Counted from the first letter of the stretch, positions 1 to 7,133 are shown. The stretch is DNA of 10,000 nucleotides from Thiobacillus sp. (GCA_020216925.1 JAIWOL010000005.1:1-10000), one strand, 5' to 3'. Numbers and translations are program-made. The notes: a model not told the origin generated them from the letters alone.

Positions 1-411
1 ACTTTGTACGACCGCTACACCGAGACCCTCGCACTGCTTGCCGGCGAGGGCGGAGACGAAGAAAAAATCCTGCGCCGCTTCGAAAAAAACCTGCTTGCCG
101 ACATTGGCTACGGGGCCACCTTCGACACCGACGCCGACACCCATGCGCCCATCGAGCCTGCCGTTCGCTACGTTTTTCAGCCAGAGCGGGGGGCCATGCG
201 CGCCCAAGGCCAAGCAGGCTGCGTGGTCAGCGGCCAGACCTTGCTCGATCTGGCGGCCGACCGCTTCGACGACCCCGCCACGCTCGTCGAGGCCAAGGCC
301 CTGATGCGCAGCCTCATCAACCATACCCTCGGCGCCAAGCCGCTTTATACTCGGCAGCTGCTGCGCGAACTCACCGACCTGCACCCGGCTTCCTCATCCA
401 ACCCCAGCTGA
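1..411 (+). CDS. recO: DNA repair protein RecO, C-terminal part (5' end outside window)
   Basis: RecO is a mediator of RecF-pathway recombination: it binds single-stranded DNA and SSB and, with RecR, helps load RecA. The window holds the last 136 residues; the reading frame is open to base 1, so the N-terminal OB-fold lies upstream. The helical C-terminal domain is recognisable from the stretch LTDIGYG-like 'LLADIGYG' near the start, the '[14 protein letters not shown]' segment and the closing '[24 protein letters not shown]' region (quoted here as family landmarks: a helix, then a G-K-P-L and a R-[EQ]-L motif shared with E. coli RecO). The stop is followed after 4 bp by pdxJ, matching the recO-pdxJ order common in Proteobacteria and suggesting one transcript, probably continuing from rnc-era upstream, which cannot be seen. 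No Cys zinc-finger motif is visible in this part. Confidence 0.9.
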   Translation, partial: TLYDRYTETLALLAGEGGDEEKILRRFEKNLLADIGYGATFDTDADTHAPIEPAVRYVFQPERGAMRAQGQAGCVVSGQTLLDLAADRFDDPATLVEAKALMRSLINHTLGAKPLYTRQLLRELTDLHPASSSNPS

Positions 412-415
412 ATCC

Positions 416-1147
416 ATGAGCATCTACCTCGGCGTCAACATCGACCACATCGCCACCCTGCGGCAAGCCAGAAAGACCCGCTACCCCAGCCCGGTCGAAG
501 CCGCGCTCCTGGCTGAAACCGCTGGAGCCGATTCCATTACGCTCCATCTGCGCGAAGACCGCCGCCATATCCAGGATGCCGACGTCGCCATCCTGCGCCA
601 GTGCCTCAAAACCAGGATGAACCTGGAAATGGCCGTTACCGCGGAAATGATCGGCATCGCCGTCGCCACCCGGCCGCAGGATGTCTGCCTCGTTCCCGAA
701 AAACGCCAAGAACTTACCACCGAGGGCGGACTCGACGTGCAAGGCCAACTGCCGAAGATCGGCGACGCCTGCAAGCGTCTGGCAGATGCCGGCATCCGCG
801 TCTCGCTTTTCGTCGACCCGGATTTCGCCCAGCTCGACGCCGCGTTGACATGCGGCGCGCCCGTCGTCGAAATCCACACCGGCGCCTACGCCGACGCCGA
901 AACGGACACAGCGCGACACGCCGAGTTCGAACGCATCCGCATGGCCGTGGCCTACGGCCGCAGCATCGGCCTCACCGTCAACGCCGGCCACGGCCTCACC
1001 TACCACAACGTTCAGGCCATCGCCGCGCTGCCCGGCATCCACGAGCTCAACATCGGCCACGCCATCGTCGCGCAGGCGCTGTTCGTGGGCTGGCAAGATG
1101 CGGTGGCCGGGATGAAGCGCCTGATGGTGGAAGCGGCCGCCTGCTGA
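416..1147 (+). CDS. pdxJ: Pyridoxine 5'-phosphate synthase PdxJ
   Basis: PdxJ closes the pyridine ring in DXP-dependent vitamin B6 synthesis, condensing 1-deoxy-D-xylulose 5-phosphate with 3-amino-2-oxopropyl phosphate to pyridoxine 5'-phosphate in the cytoplasm. At 243 residues it is full length for the TIM-barrel family. Visible signatures are the N-terminal [14 protein letters not shown] (residues 6-19), the HLREDRRHI loop with His44, Glu71 in LEMAVT, and NAGHGL with His192; by position these match the catalytic His45, Glu72 and His193 of the E. coli enzyme. The C-terminal [16 protein letters not shown] is the phosphate-binding end of the barrel. The ATG lies 4 bp after the recO stop and has no clear Shine-Dalgarno (bases before it read CAGCTGAATCC), so translation is probably coupled to recO. 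acpS, which usually follows pdxJ, is not here; the next gene is convergent. Confidence 0.97.
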   Translation: MSIYLGVNIDHIATLRQARKTRYPSPVEAALLAETAGADSITLHLREDRRHIQDADVAILRQCLKTRMNLEMAVTAEMIGIAVATRPQDVCLVPEKRQELTTEGGLDVQGQLPKIGDACKRLADAGIRVSLFVDPDFAQLDAALTCGAPVVEIHTGAYADAETDTARHAEFERIRMAVAYGRSIGLTVNAGHGLTYHNVQAIAALPGIHELNIGHAIVAQALFVGWQDAVAGMKRLMVEAAAC

Positions 1148-1150
1148 GAT

Positions 1151-1759
1151 TCAGCGGATGATTTTTTTCCTGGCCTTGAGCCGCACGTACAAGAGGACGA
1201 TCACTGCAACCGTGCCCAGCATGATGAGCGTGATGATGTGCAGATTCTCGCGCAGCGCGGCTTCGTTATGGCCGATGGTATAGCCCAGCACGGCAAGAAT
1301 GGTGACCCAGATGCCGGCCCCCAGGCTGGTATAGAAACTGAACGTGGCGAGGTTCATGCGCGCGAGTCCCGCAGGCAGGGAGATGTACTGTCTAACAGCA
1401 GGGATGAGACGGCCGGTGAAGGTGGAGATATGGCCGTGGCGGGCAAAGAATGCCTCCATGTGCTGCAGGGACTGTTCCTTGAACAGCACGTATTTGCCAT
1501 AGCGCAGGATGAAAGGACGGCCGAACTTCATCGCCAGCCAGTAGTTGAACAGCGCGCCGGCCAGACTGCCGCCGATACCGGCCAGAATCGCCAGCGCGAT
1601 GTTCATCTCGCCCTTGTAGGCCAGGTAGCCGGCTGGAATCATCACCACTTCGCTGGGGAAGGGGAAGAAGCTGGACTCCAGCGCCATCATGAGGAAGATG
1701 CCCAGGTAACCCCAGGCGCCGACGGTGTCGACGATGTATTGGATGATGTTCTGGAGCAT
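1151..1759 (-). CDS. DedA-family integral membrane protein
   Basis: A 202-residue polytopic inner-membrane protein of the DedA (SNARE-associated/VTT) family. Members act in envelope lipid handling; some recycle undecaprenyl phosphate or other lipids across the membrane, and E. coli relatives need proton-motive force. Visible family features are [23 protein letters not shown] (about residues 25-47) carrying acidic Glu28 and Glu37, the re-entrant-loop-like glycine-rich segment around residues 59-70, and [16 protein letters not shown] (116-131) with Arg117 and Arg123, the basic pair important in studied DedA proteins. Hydrophobic segments follow at about 140-160 and 172-195, and the tail is basic ([10 protein letters not shown]). 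It lies 79 bp downstream of secF and may be transcribed with it. The only good start, ATG at 1759, has no Shine-Dalgarno; a 7-bp tandem repeat sits there instead. Its exact substrate cannot be told from sequence. Confidence 0.93.
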   Translation of the reverse strand: MLQNIIQYIVDTVGAWGYLGIFLMMALESSFFPFPSEVVMIPAGYLAYKGEMNIALAILAGIGGSLAGALFNYWLAMKFGRPFILRYGKYVLFKEQSLQHMEAFFARHGHISTFTGRLIPAVRQYISLPAGLARMNLATFSFYTSLGAGIWVTILAVLGYTIGHNEAALRENLHIITLIMLGTVAVIVLLYVRLKARKKIIR

Positions 1760-1761
1760 GG

Positions 1762-1784
1762 GGCTGAAGGCTGAAGGCTGAAGG
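1762..1784. repeat. Three tandem copies of a 7-bp unit in the dedA leader
   Basis: On the + strand GGCTGAA occurs at 1762-1768, 1769-1775 and 1776-1782, followed by two more bases of a fourth unit (GG). Read with dedA (- strand) it is a pyrimidine-rich TTCAGCC array that ends 2 bases before the ATG and occupies the place where the Shine-Dalgarno should be. No in-frame ATG, GTG or TTG lies within the repeat. Confidence 0.9.
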
Positions 1785-1838
1785 TAAGGGCTCGTGAAAC
1801 TCGCGGTCAGCGGCCACTCATTTTCTGCCGGGGCAGGC

Positions 1839-2771
1839 TTAAACGACAGCTTCTTCCTTTTTTTCCACCGGCTTGATGAAATGCTCGCGCTTCACCCCCA
1901 GCATGAGCAGCAGGGGGCTGGCGACGAGCACCGACGAATAAATGCCGAACATGATGCCGATGGTGAGCGCCAGCGCGAAGTTGTGCAGGGCTTCGCCGCC
2001 AAAGAACAGCATCGACAGCACCATGATCTGGGTGGAGCCGTGGGTGATGATGGTGCGGCTCATGGTGCGGGTGATGGCGTCGTCGATGATGTGGGGGATG
2101 GTCGCGCCGCGCATCTTGCGGATGTTTTCGCGGATACGGTCGAACACGACCACCGACTCATTGACCGAGTAGCCGAGGATGGCCAGCACACCGGCCAGCA
2201 CGGTGAGGGTGAATTCCCACTGGAAAAAGGCAAACACGCCAAGGATGATGACGATGTCGTGCAGGTTGGCGAGCATGCCGGCGACGGCAAAGCGCCATTC
2301 GAAGCGGATGGCGAGATAGAGCATGATGCCGATGGCGACGACCAGCAGGGCGAGCGCGCCGCTGTCGTAGAGTTCCTTGCCGACGGCGGGGCCGACGAAA
2401 TCGACTTTCTGCAGAGTGATCTTCGGGTCGTCGGCTTGCAGCGCGGCCATCACGGCATTGCTGGTTTGTGCCGCACTGGCACCTGCCTGGGCCGGCAGGC
2501 GAATGAGCACGTCGCGGCTGCTGCCAAAGTTCTGCACCGAGATTTCCGGCAGGCCGGTTTTGACCAGTGCGCTGCGGATACGGTTTATGTCGGCGGCTTG
2601 CTCGGTTTTCACTTCGATCAGCGTGCCGCCCGTGAAGTCGACGCCAAGGTTGAGTCCCCGGTCCCACAACGCCCAAACCGAGAACAGGAAGGTGGTCAGC
2701 GAAATGATAGTCGTCACCTTCCCCCAGCTCATGAAGGGGATGGTTTTCCTGAACGGGAAGAATTCCAGCAT
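1839..2771 (-). CDS. secF: Protein translocase subunit SecF
   Basis: SecF pairs with SecD in the proton-driven accessory complex that pulls secreted proteins through SecYEG into the periplasm. At 310 residues it is the normal size. It shows the six-helix RND-like layout: TM1 about 18-37, the short periplasmic P4 domain with the GVDFTGGT motif (43-50), then TM2-TM6 from about residue 136 on. The characteristic TM4 motif [17 protein letters not shown] (200-216) and the TM3 HD pair (171-172) are present. The ATG is 9 bp downstream of the secD stop, with AAGGG in the gap serving as ribosome-binding site, so secD and secF are clearly co-transcribed. The tail is charged (KKEEAVV), followed by the TAA at 1839-1841. 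No terminator with a U-run is visible before dedA. Confidence 0.98.
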   Translation of the reverse strand: MLEFFPFRKTIPFMSWGKVTTIISLTTFLFSVWALWDRGLNLGVDFTGGTLIEVKTEQAADINRIRSALVKTGLPEISVQNFGSSRDVLIRLPAQAGASAAQTSNAVMAALQADDPKITLQKVDFVGPAVGKELYDSGALALLVVAIGIMLYLAIRFEWRFAVAGMLANLHDIVIILGVFAFFQWEFTLTVLAGVLAILGYSVNESVVVFDRIRENIRKMRGATIPHIIDDAITRTMSRTIITHGSTQIMVLSMLFFGGEALHNFALALTIGIMFGIYSSVLVASPLLLMLGVKREHFIKPVEKKEEAVV

Positions 2772-2780
2772 GGCGTGCCC

Positions 2781-4595
2781 TTAGATGGAGACTTTGGTCA
2801 AACGCGCGCGGCGTCCGTAGGTGAGGTTGACCATGGCGCGCGAGACTGTCACGGCGCTGAACATGGATGTGAGAATGCCCAGGCACAACACCACGGCAAA
2901 GCCGCGCACCGGCCCGGACCCCAGCCAGAACAGCGCGATGCCGGCGATAAGCGTGGTCAGGTTGGAGTCGAGAATGGTGCCCCAGGCGCGATCGTAGCCA
3001 GCATGGATTGCGGCCTGCGGCGTGGCGCCGTTGCGCAGCTCTTCGCGGATGCGTTCGTTGATCAGCACGTTGGCGTCGATCGCCATGCCCAATGTGAGCG
3101 CAATGGCGGCCATGCCCGGCAGGGTGAGCGTCGCCTGGATCATCGAAAGCAGCGCGATGAGAAAGAAGCCGTTGATGGCCAGCGCAAGCGACGAGAACAG
3201 GCCGATGATGCGGTAATAGAACGTAATGAAGGCGACTACGGCGACGAAGCCCCAGATGTTCGCATTGAAACCCTTTTTGATGTTTTCCGCGCCCATGCTG
3301 GGGCCGACGGTACGTTCCTCGATGATCTGCATCGGCGCAGCCAGCGCGCCGGCGCGCAGCAGCAGCGCCACGTCCGAGGCTTCCTGGGCGTTGGCCATGC
3401 CGGTGATCTGCACACGGCCGCCGCCGATTTCCTCGCGGATGACGGGCGCGGTGATGGCTTCGGCGCGGCCTTTTTCGATGAGCAGAATGGCCATGCGCTT
3501 GCCGACGTTTTCGCGCGTGACTTCCTTGAAGATGCGCGCGCCCTTGCCGTCGAGATTGATGTGGACGGCGGCCTGGCCGCTGGTGCTGTCGAATCCGGGC
3601 GAGGCGTCGGTGATCGAATCGCCGGTGAGCACCACATCCTTTTTGACCGCAATCGGGAAACCTTCGCGGCTGGGTACGATGTCGTCGCCGAAGGGCGCCT
3701 GACCCTGGCTGACCAGGGTGGGGTCGGCCTGCTCGTCGACCATGCGGATTTCCAGCGTGGCGGTGCGGCCGAGAATATCCTTGGCCTTGGCGGTGTCCTG
3801 CACGCCCGGCAGCTGCACCACCACGCGATTGGCGCCTTGCTGCTGGATGACGGGTTCGGCCACGCCGAGTTCGTTGACGCGGTTGCGCAGCGTGGTGATG
3901 TTCTGCTGCAGGGCAAAGTTTTCCACCTGCTTGATCGCCTCGGGCTTCAAGCGCGCGGTGAGGCTGAAACCGTCAGCCTGGTCGACCGGGGTATAGGTCA
4001 GGTCGGTGAAGGTGCCGGCCAGTTTTTCGATGGCGGCGTCGCGCTGGTCGCGCGTGGCAAAGTGCACCACGACAGCCGCGCCCTCGCGGGTAATGCGGCC
4101 GTAGCGGATTTTTGCGCCGCGCAGTTCGGTGCGGAAATCACCCTGGTAGCGAATGGCCGCTTTTTCCAGCGCGGCTTTCATGTCCACTTCCAGCAGGAAA
4201 TGCACGCCGCCGCGCAGGTCGAGCCCCAGGTACATCGGCAGCGAACCGATTGAGGCGAGCCAGTGCGGAGAGGCCGACACCAGATTGAGCGCCACGGTGT
4301 AGCCATCGCCCAGTGCGGTCTGCAACACATCCTTGGCCTTGATCTGCTCGTCGGTGCCGGCCAGCCGCACCTTGATCGAATTGCCCGCCAGTTCCAGCCC
4401 CGAGTAGGCAAGACCGGCCGTCTTCAGCGCCGTTTCCGCCCGTTCCAGCAGGGCGGTGTCGGCCTGCTCGGTGGCCCGTGCCGGCGACACCTGTACCGCA
4501 GGCACTTCGCCGAAAAAGTTCGGCAGCGTGTACAGGAAGGCGACCACCAGCGTGAAGCCGATGAGTATGTATTTCCAGAGTGGATAGCGGTTCAT
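2781..4595 (-). CDS. secD: Protein translocase subunit SecD
   Basis: SecD is the larger subunit of the SecDF complex in the inner membrane and carries the big periplasmic P1 domain that grips emerging preproteins. The 604-residue protein is close to the E. coli length. Order of features: TM1 about 9-27; periplasmic region with LGLDLRGG (123-130), RNRVNELGVAEPVI (238-250) and RAGALAAP (414-421); then five helices from about 446 to 590. The conserved TM4 segment GMAIDANVLINERIREE (503-519) contains Asp507, equivalent to the Asp needed for proton transport in E. coli SecD. The spacer from yajC is 86 bp. The start at 4595 is chosen because MNRYPLWKYILI matches the family N-terminus, but no good Shine-Dalgarno precedes it (CATAGAACA before ATG). 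Large + strand open frames over this gene are antisense artefacts of GC-rich codon use. Confidence 0.98.
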   Translation of the reverse strand: MNRYPLWKYILIGFTLVVAFLYTLPNFFGEVPAVQVSPARATEQADTALLERAETALKTAGLAYSGLELAGNSIKVRLAGTDEQIKAKDVLQTALGDGYTVALNLVSASPHWLASIGSLPMYLGLDLRGGVHFLLEVDMKAALEKAAIRYQGDFRTELRGAKIRYGRITREGAAVVVHFATRDQRDAAIEKLAGTFTDLTYTPVDQADGFSLTARLKPEAIKQVENFALQQNITTLRNRVNELGVAEPVIQQQGANRVVVQLPGVQDTAKAKDILGRTATLEIRMVDEQADPTLVSQGQAPFGDDIVPSREGFPIAVKKDVVLTGDSITDASPGFDSTSGQAAVHINLDGKGARIFKEVTRENVGKRMAILLIEKGRAEAITAPVIREEIGGGRVQITGMANAQEASDVALLLRAGALAAPMQIIEERTVGPSMGAENIKKGFNANIWGFVAVVAFITFYYRIIGLFSSLALAINGFFLIALLSMIQATLTLPGMAAIALTLGMAIDANVLINERIREELRNGATPQAAIHAGYDRAWGTILDSNLTTLIAGIALFWLGSGPVRGFAVVLCLGILTSMFSAVTVSRAMVNLTYGRRARLTKVSI

Positions 4596-4649
4596 TGTTC
4601 TATGGGCCAGGGACTGGGATTCAGGGGCCGGGGAAGGCGCAACCGGGTC

Positions 4650-4675
4650 GGGGTTGTCCGCGGGCGCCTAACCCC
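4650..4675 (-). other. Inverted repeat in the yajC-secD spacer
   Basis: GGGGTT at 4650-4655 is the exact reverse complement of AACCCC at 4670-4675, with a 14-base loop containing the palindrome GGCGCC. It lies just after the yajC stop on the coding strand and has no U-run. It may stabilise or partly attenuate the transcript; this is inference only. Confidence 0.35.
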
Positions 4676-4681
4676 TGGTTC

Positions 4682-4999
4682 TCACAGCGATTTGATCGTG
4701 CCCTTGGGCAGCAGGGTCTGGATCGACTGCTTCTGCACGTGGGTGATCACGCCGTCGGCGATTTCCAGCGACACATACTGTTCGCCAAGCTTGACGATCT
4801 TGCCGACCTGGCCGCTGGCAGTAACGACTTCGTCGCCCTTGGCCAGTTCGGACAGCATCTTCTTCTGTTCCTTGGCGCGCTTCATCTGCGGGCGGATGAG
4901 CATGAACCAGAACAGGATGAAGATGATGATGAGCGGCAGGAAATCGGCGATGCCGGGGGCGGCGGGCGCGGCAGTCTGGGCGTGGGCGAGGGAAATCAT
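4682..4999 (-). CDS. yajC: Sec translocon accessory protein YajC
   Basis: YajC is a small single-span inner-membrane protein that associates with SecDF and the Sec translocon. This copy is 105 residues: a short N-terminus, one strong membrane helix at about 18-36 (DFLPLIIIFILFWFMLIRPQ), the RPQMKRAKEQKKM basic/amphipathic segment directly after it, and a small cytoplasmic beta domain with the typical GDEVVTASGQVGKI (55-68) and ITHVQKQSI (85-93). The frame is open further upstream to 5212, but only the ATG at 4999 gives the expected YajC N-terminus (MISLAHAQ); the extra upstream codons overlap the M48 gene and a promoter-like element. A weak AAGA precedes the ATG. It heads a yajC-secD-secF operon. 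Confidence 0.97.
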   Translation of the reverse strand: MISLAHAQTAAPAAPGIADFLPLIIIFILFWFMLIRPQMKRAKEQKKMLSELAKGDEVVTASGQVGKIVKLGEQYVSLEIADGVITHVQKQSIQTLLPKGTIKSL

Positions 5000-5023
5000 T
5001 GCGTCTTGGCCTGGAGTCGAAAA

Positions 5024-5036
5024 CCCCGGGATTCTA
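5024..5036 (-). promoter_or_regulatory. Probable yajC promoter, extended -10
   Basis: On the - strand the bases TGCTAGAAT (5039-5031) form an extended -10 (TG, one base, TAGAAT at 5036-5031). No good -35 hexamer is present at the usual distance, as expected for extended -10 promoters. Transcription would start near 5024, leaving a leader of about 25 bases before yajC. The same 12-bp core, TAGAATCCCGGG, occurs upstream of the DUF898 gene. Confidence 0.45.
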
Positions 5037-5054
5037 GCACGCCGGGATGACGGC

Positions 5055-5079
5055 TCCGGGCGCGCCCGGGCCGCCCGGA
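5055..5079 (-). terminator. GC-rich hairpin directly after the M48 stop codon
   Basis: On the - strand TCCGGGCG (5079-5072) pairs perfectly with CGCCCGGA (5062-5055), an 8-bp stem with a 9-base loop, beginning at the base after the M48 TGA. There is no U-run behind it, so it is not a textbook intrinsic terminator; it may end transcription inefficiently or protect the mRNA 3' end. It separates the protease gene from the yajC promoter. Confidence 0.4.
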
Positions 5080-6087
5080 TCAGCAGTCCGGGGCGACCCG
5101 GAAAGGCTGGGCGCGCTCGCGCGAGCCGGGGTGGCTGTCGAGCAGGCCGGTATCCGATGGCGTCCTGTCCAGCCGGCCGAGAATGTCGGCGAAGCGACTG
5201 GGCGGGATACACGCGGTCTGCAGCCAGCCCAGCGCGTAGGCATCGGCCTCGCGCTCCATGTCGCGCGAGTAGCCGCTTTGCAGCAGCAGGCTGGGCAAAC
5301 CTGCGGCGATGTCGGTGATGCTGCCGATGTCGCCGGTGATGGCGACCAGGATGGCGCCGGCGCCGATGCTCTGCAAGGCCAGGCGCAGGCTGTGCCGGTG
5401 CCGAACGTGCCCGAGTTCGTGCGCCATCACGGCGAGCACTTCCTCGTCGTGGCGCGACAGTTTCACCAGTGCATCGGTCACGATCACCGTACCGCCGGGC
5501 AATGCCATGGCATTCGGGCCGAACATCGGGCTGTTGCGGAAGAGCAGGCGGTAGGGCGGGCAGGCCTGGCGGCGGCAGTGTTCGGCCAGTTGCCGGGTCA
5601 GGGCCTGCTGGCGGGCGGCAGGCAGCTTGCTCGGTTCGAGGCTGAATTTCTCCATCAGGGCCAGCGATTCCGATCCGATCCGGGTTTCCAGCACGGGCGG
5701 CAGGGTGTGCGCGGCCACCTGGGCAGCGGCCGGCACGCCCCAGCGCAGGCCGGCGAAGACGACGATGATCGAGACGATCAAGGCGGCGATGGCGTAGAGC
5801 AGGCGGCCTTCGAGCCTGTATGCCCAGCGCTCGGGACTGTGCCCCGGCAGGGCATGGGCCAGTTCAGCCAGCGCGGCGGCGTCTCCGCTGTGCAGTTCCT
5901 GGCCGCCGGGGAGGCGGATCAGGCCTCGCGCTGCGCCGACCGGCGGCGCGAGTTCGATCTGGTCGAGCGGCACGTCGAGGGCGATCTCCTCGCCGTCGAC
6001 GCGGAGGCGCCCGGCCTCGAGCCGGGCGACCACCGGATGCGCTCGCGAGGTGAGGCCGTCGAACAGATCGCCGGCGAACGGTGTCAC
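5080..6087 (-). CDS. Membrane-anchored M48-family zinc metalloprotease
   Basis: A predicted 335-residue M48 peptidase, the superfamily of HtpX and BepA, which degrade or remodel misfolded membrane and envelope proteins. Residues 1-90 form a small soluble N-terminal domain (segments RLEAGRLRVDG and GLIRLPGGQELH); a single membrane helix lies at about 95-115 (LLYAIAALIVSIIVVFAGL); the protease domain follows. Zinc motif HELGH is at 223-227 and the downstream glutamate ligand is Glu280 in EREADAYA; SHPGSRER (318-325) matches the family's terminal HP-xxxxR element. Two cysteines (171, 176) could form a disulfide if this part is periplasmic. The start is taken as GTG at 6087 because it overlaps the DUF898 stop (GTGA), implying translational coupling; the frame stays open upstream to 6816 but that stretch is antisense-like shadow of DUF898. 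Substrate unknown. Confidence 0.88.
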   Translation of the reverse strand: MTPFAGDLFDGLTSRAHPVVARLEAGRLRVDGEEIALDVPLDQIELAPPVGAARGLIRLPGGQELHSGDAAALAELAHALPGHSPERWAYRLEGRLLYAIAALIVSIIVVFAGLRWGVPAAAQVAAHTLPPVLETRIGSESLALMEKFSLEPSKLPAARQQALTRQLAEHCRRQACPPYRLLFRNSPMFGPNAMALPGGTVIVTDALVKLSRHDEEVLAVMAHELGHVRHRHSLRLALQSIGAGAILVAITGDIGSITDIAAGLPSLLLQSGYSRDMEREADAYALGWLQTACIPPSRFADILGRLDRTPSDTGLLDSHPGSRERAQPFRVAPDC

Positions 6088-7130
6088 GTGAGTCCGATGT
6101 TGAGATCGAACACGTCGGCCATTTCGGCACCGGTGGCGCTGCTGCCCTGCTGCTGGCCGGCGACGAATTGCCCGAGGTCCTGCGGGCCGGACACGACGAG
6201 ATGGTTCGCGCGGTAGCGTGCCAGCCTGACCTTGGCCCAGGGGATGAAGAGGCCGACCGTGAGGGCAATGAGCACGAGGTTGCTGAGATAGATCCAGATC
6301 AGATCGCGGGCACGCTGGCTGGACAGGAAACCGACCGGACCGATTTGCGTGGCGTTGTAGAACAGGTTGGCGGTGCGCGCCATGATCATGGCGCTGACGA
6401 CGGGAATTAATAGATAAAAGAGGATTAAGCCAATACCTAGGCCGCCAGTTGCGGCGGCTATCGCAAGCTCCTCGGGCAAACCTTGTGCTTTTATGAGATA
6501 GATTTGATAGAAACCGTAACCGATGATAACGAGTGGCAGCAGCATCAGCACGAAGGCCAGCAGGTACACGCCCCAGAACGGTTTCAGCGAGCCTTCGTAA
6601 CGCGCGGCGGTCTGGCCATATACCGTGTTGCCGGCGATGAACTTGACCTGGCGATACGCCAGGTAGGGCAGGATCAGGCCGAGCGTGGGCAGGGTCAGCA
6701 GCGGCAGCAGGATATAGATGATTGCCGCCTCGCCCAGCTTGCCGGTGAAATCGAAGCGCAGGCCGCGGTAGGCACTCATGCGGGCGTGAAAGCGCAGGCT
6801 CGACACCACGATCCATGGCATGGCGATGAACAGGGCCAACAGCAGCAGCCCGGCCAGCAGCGGTAAAAAATACGATGCGGCGTAATATGCCACCAGTCCG
6901 GCCAGCGCGATCAGCCGGCCCTTGAGAATCTGCATCGGCGTCGCGAGATAGGAAAACGCCTGGCCATCGAGCAGGGTATGGCCATAGAACCAGCGCAGGG
7001 TGCGGACCTTGGCCCAGGCGGAGTAGATCCCCAGCGTGACGAGCGTGAGCGCGATGTTGACGATCCAGATGACGAAGTACTCGCCGCCGGCACCGGTGAA
7101 TTGCATTGGATACTGCTTGGTGTTTGACAT
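6084..7130 (-). CDS. DUF898 (YjgN-like) multi-span membrane protein
   Basis: A 348-residue membrane protein recognised as DUF898/YjgN type; the family has no established function. It contains three related modules: residues 16-57 (hydrophobic helix, TLGIYSAWAKVR, then GHTLLDG), 133-172 (helix, TLGLILPYLAYRQVK, then GNTVYG) and 276-316 (helix, TVGLFIPWAKVRLARYR, then NHLVVSG). Pairs of hydrophobic helices lie between them (about 72-110 and 186-212, 228-250). The C-terminus (318-348) is soluble and Gly/Gln/Ala-rich. The ATG at 7130 has a strong ribosome-binding site. Its stop overlaps the GTG of the M48 protease gene, so the two proteins are probably made together and may work together. Codons for residues 201-243 are unusually AT-rich compared with the rest of the gene. 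Confidence 0.87.
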   Translation of the reverse strand: MSNTKQYPMQFTGAGGEYFVIWIVNIALTLVTLGIYSAWAKVRTLRWFYGHTLLDGQAFSYLATPMQILKGRLIALAGLVAYYAASYFLPLLAGLLLLALFIAMPWIVVSSLRFHARMSAYRGLRFDFTGKLGEAAIIYILLPLLTLPTLGLILPYLAYRQVKFIAGNTVYGQTAARYEGSLKPFWGVYLLAFVLMLLPLVIIGYGFYQIYLIKAQGLPEELAIAAATGGLGIGLILFYLLIPVVSAMIMARTANLFYNATQIGPVGFLSSQRARDLIWIYLSNLVLIALTVGLFIPWAKVRLARYRANHLVVSGPQDLGQFVAGQQQGSSATGAEMADVFDLNIGLT

Positions 7131-7133
7131 GGT

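Noticed and set aside
371..1096. A 241-codon - strand open frame over pdxJ
   Set aside because: Antisense shadow of a complete, motif-bearing pdxJ.
1762..1784. The GGCTGAA array as a small CRISPR or transposon end
   Set aside because: The units are contiguous, 7 bp long and without spacers, and no inverted copy or transposase is nearby.
1794..4253. An 819-codon + strand open frame antisense to secF and secD
   Set aside because: Both sense genes are unmistakable. The antisense translation is rich in His, Asp, Gly and Gln with no domain, as expected from GC-rich codon bias.
5047..6216. A 389-codon + strand open frame antisense to the M48 gene
   Set aside because: The - strand frame has HELGH, EREAD and a membrane helix; the + strand frame has no recognisable feature.
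6088..6816. N-terminal extension of the M48 protease to 578 residues
   Set aside because: The added stretch runs over the DUF898 gene in another frame and is Arg/Pro/His-rich shadow. The GTG overlapping the DUF898 stop is the better start.
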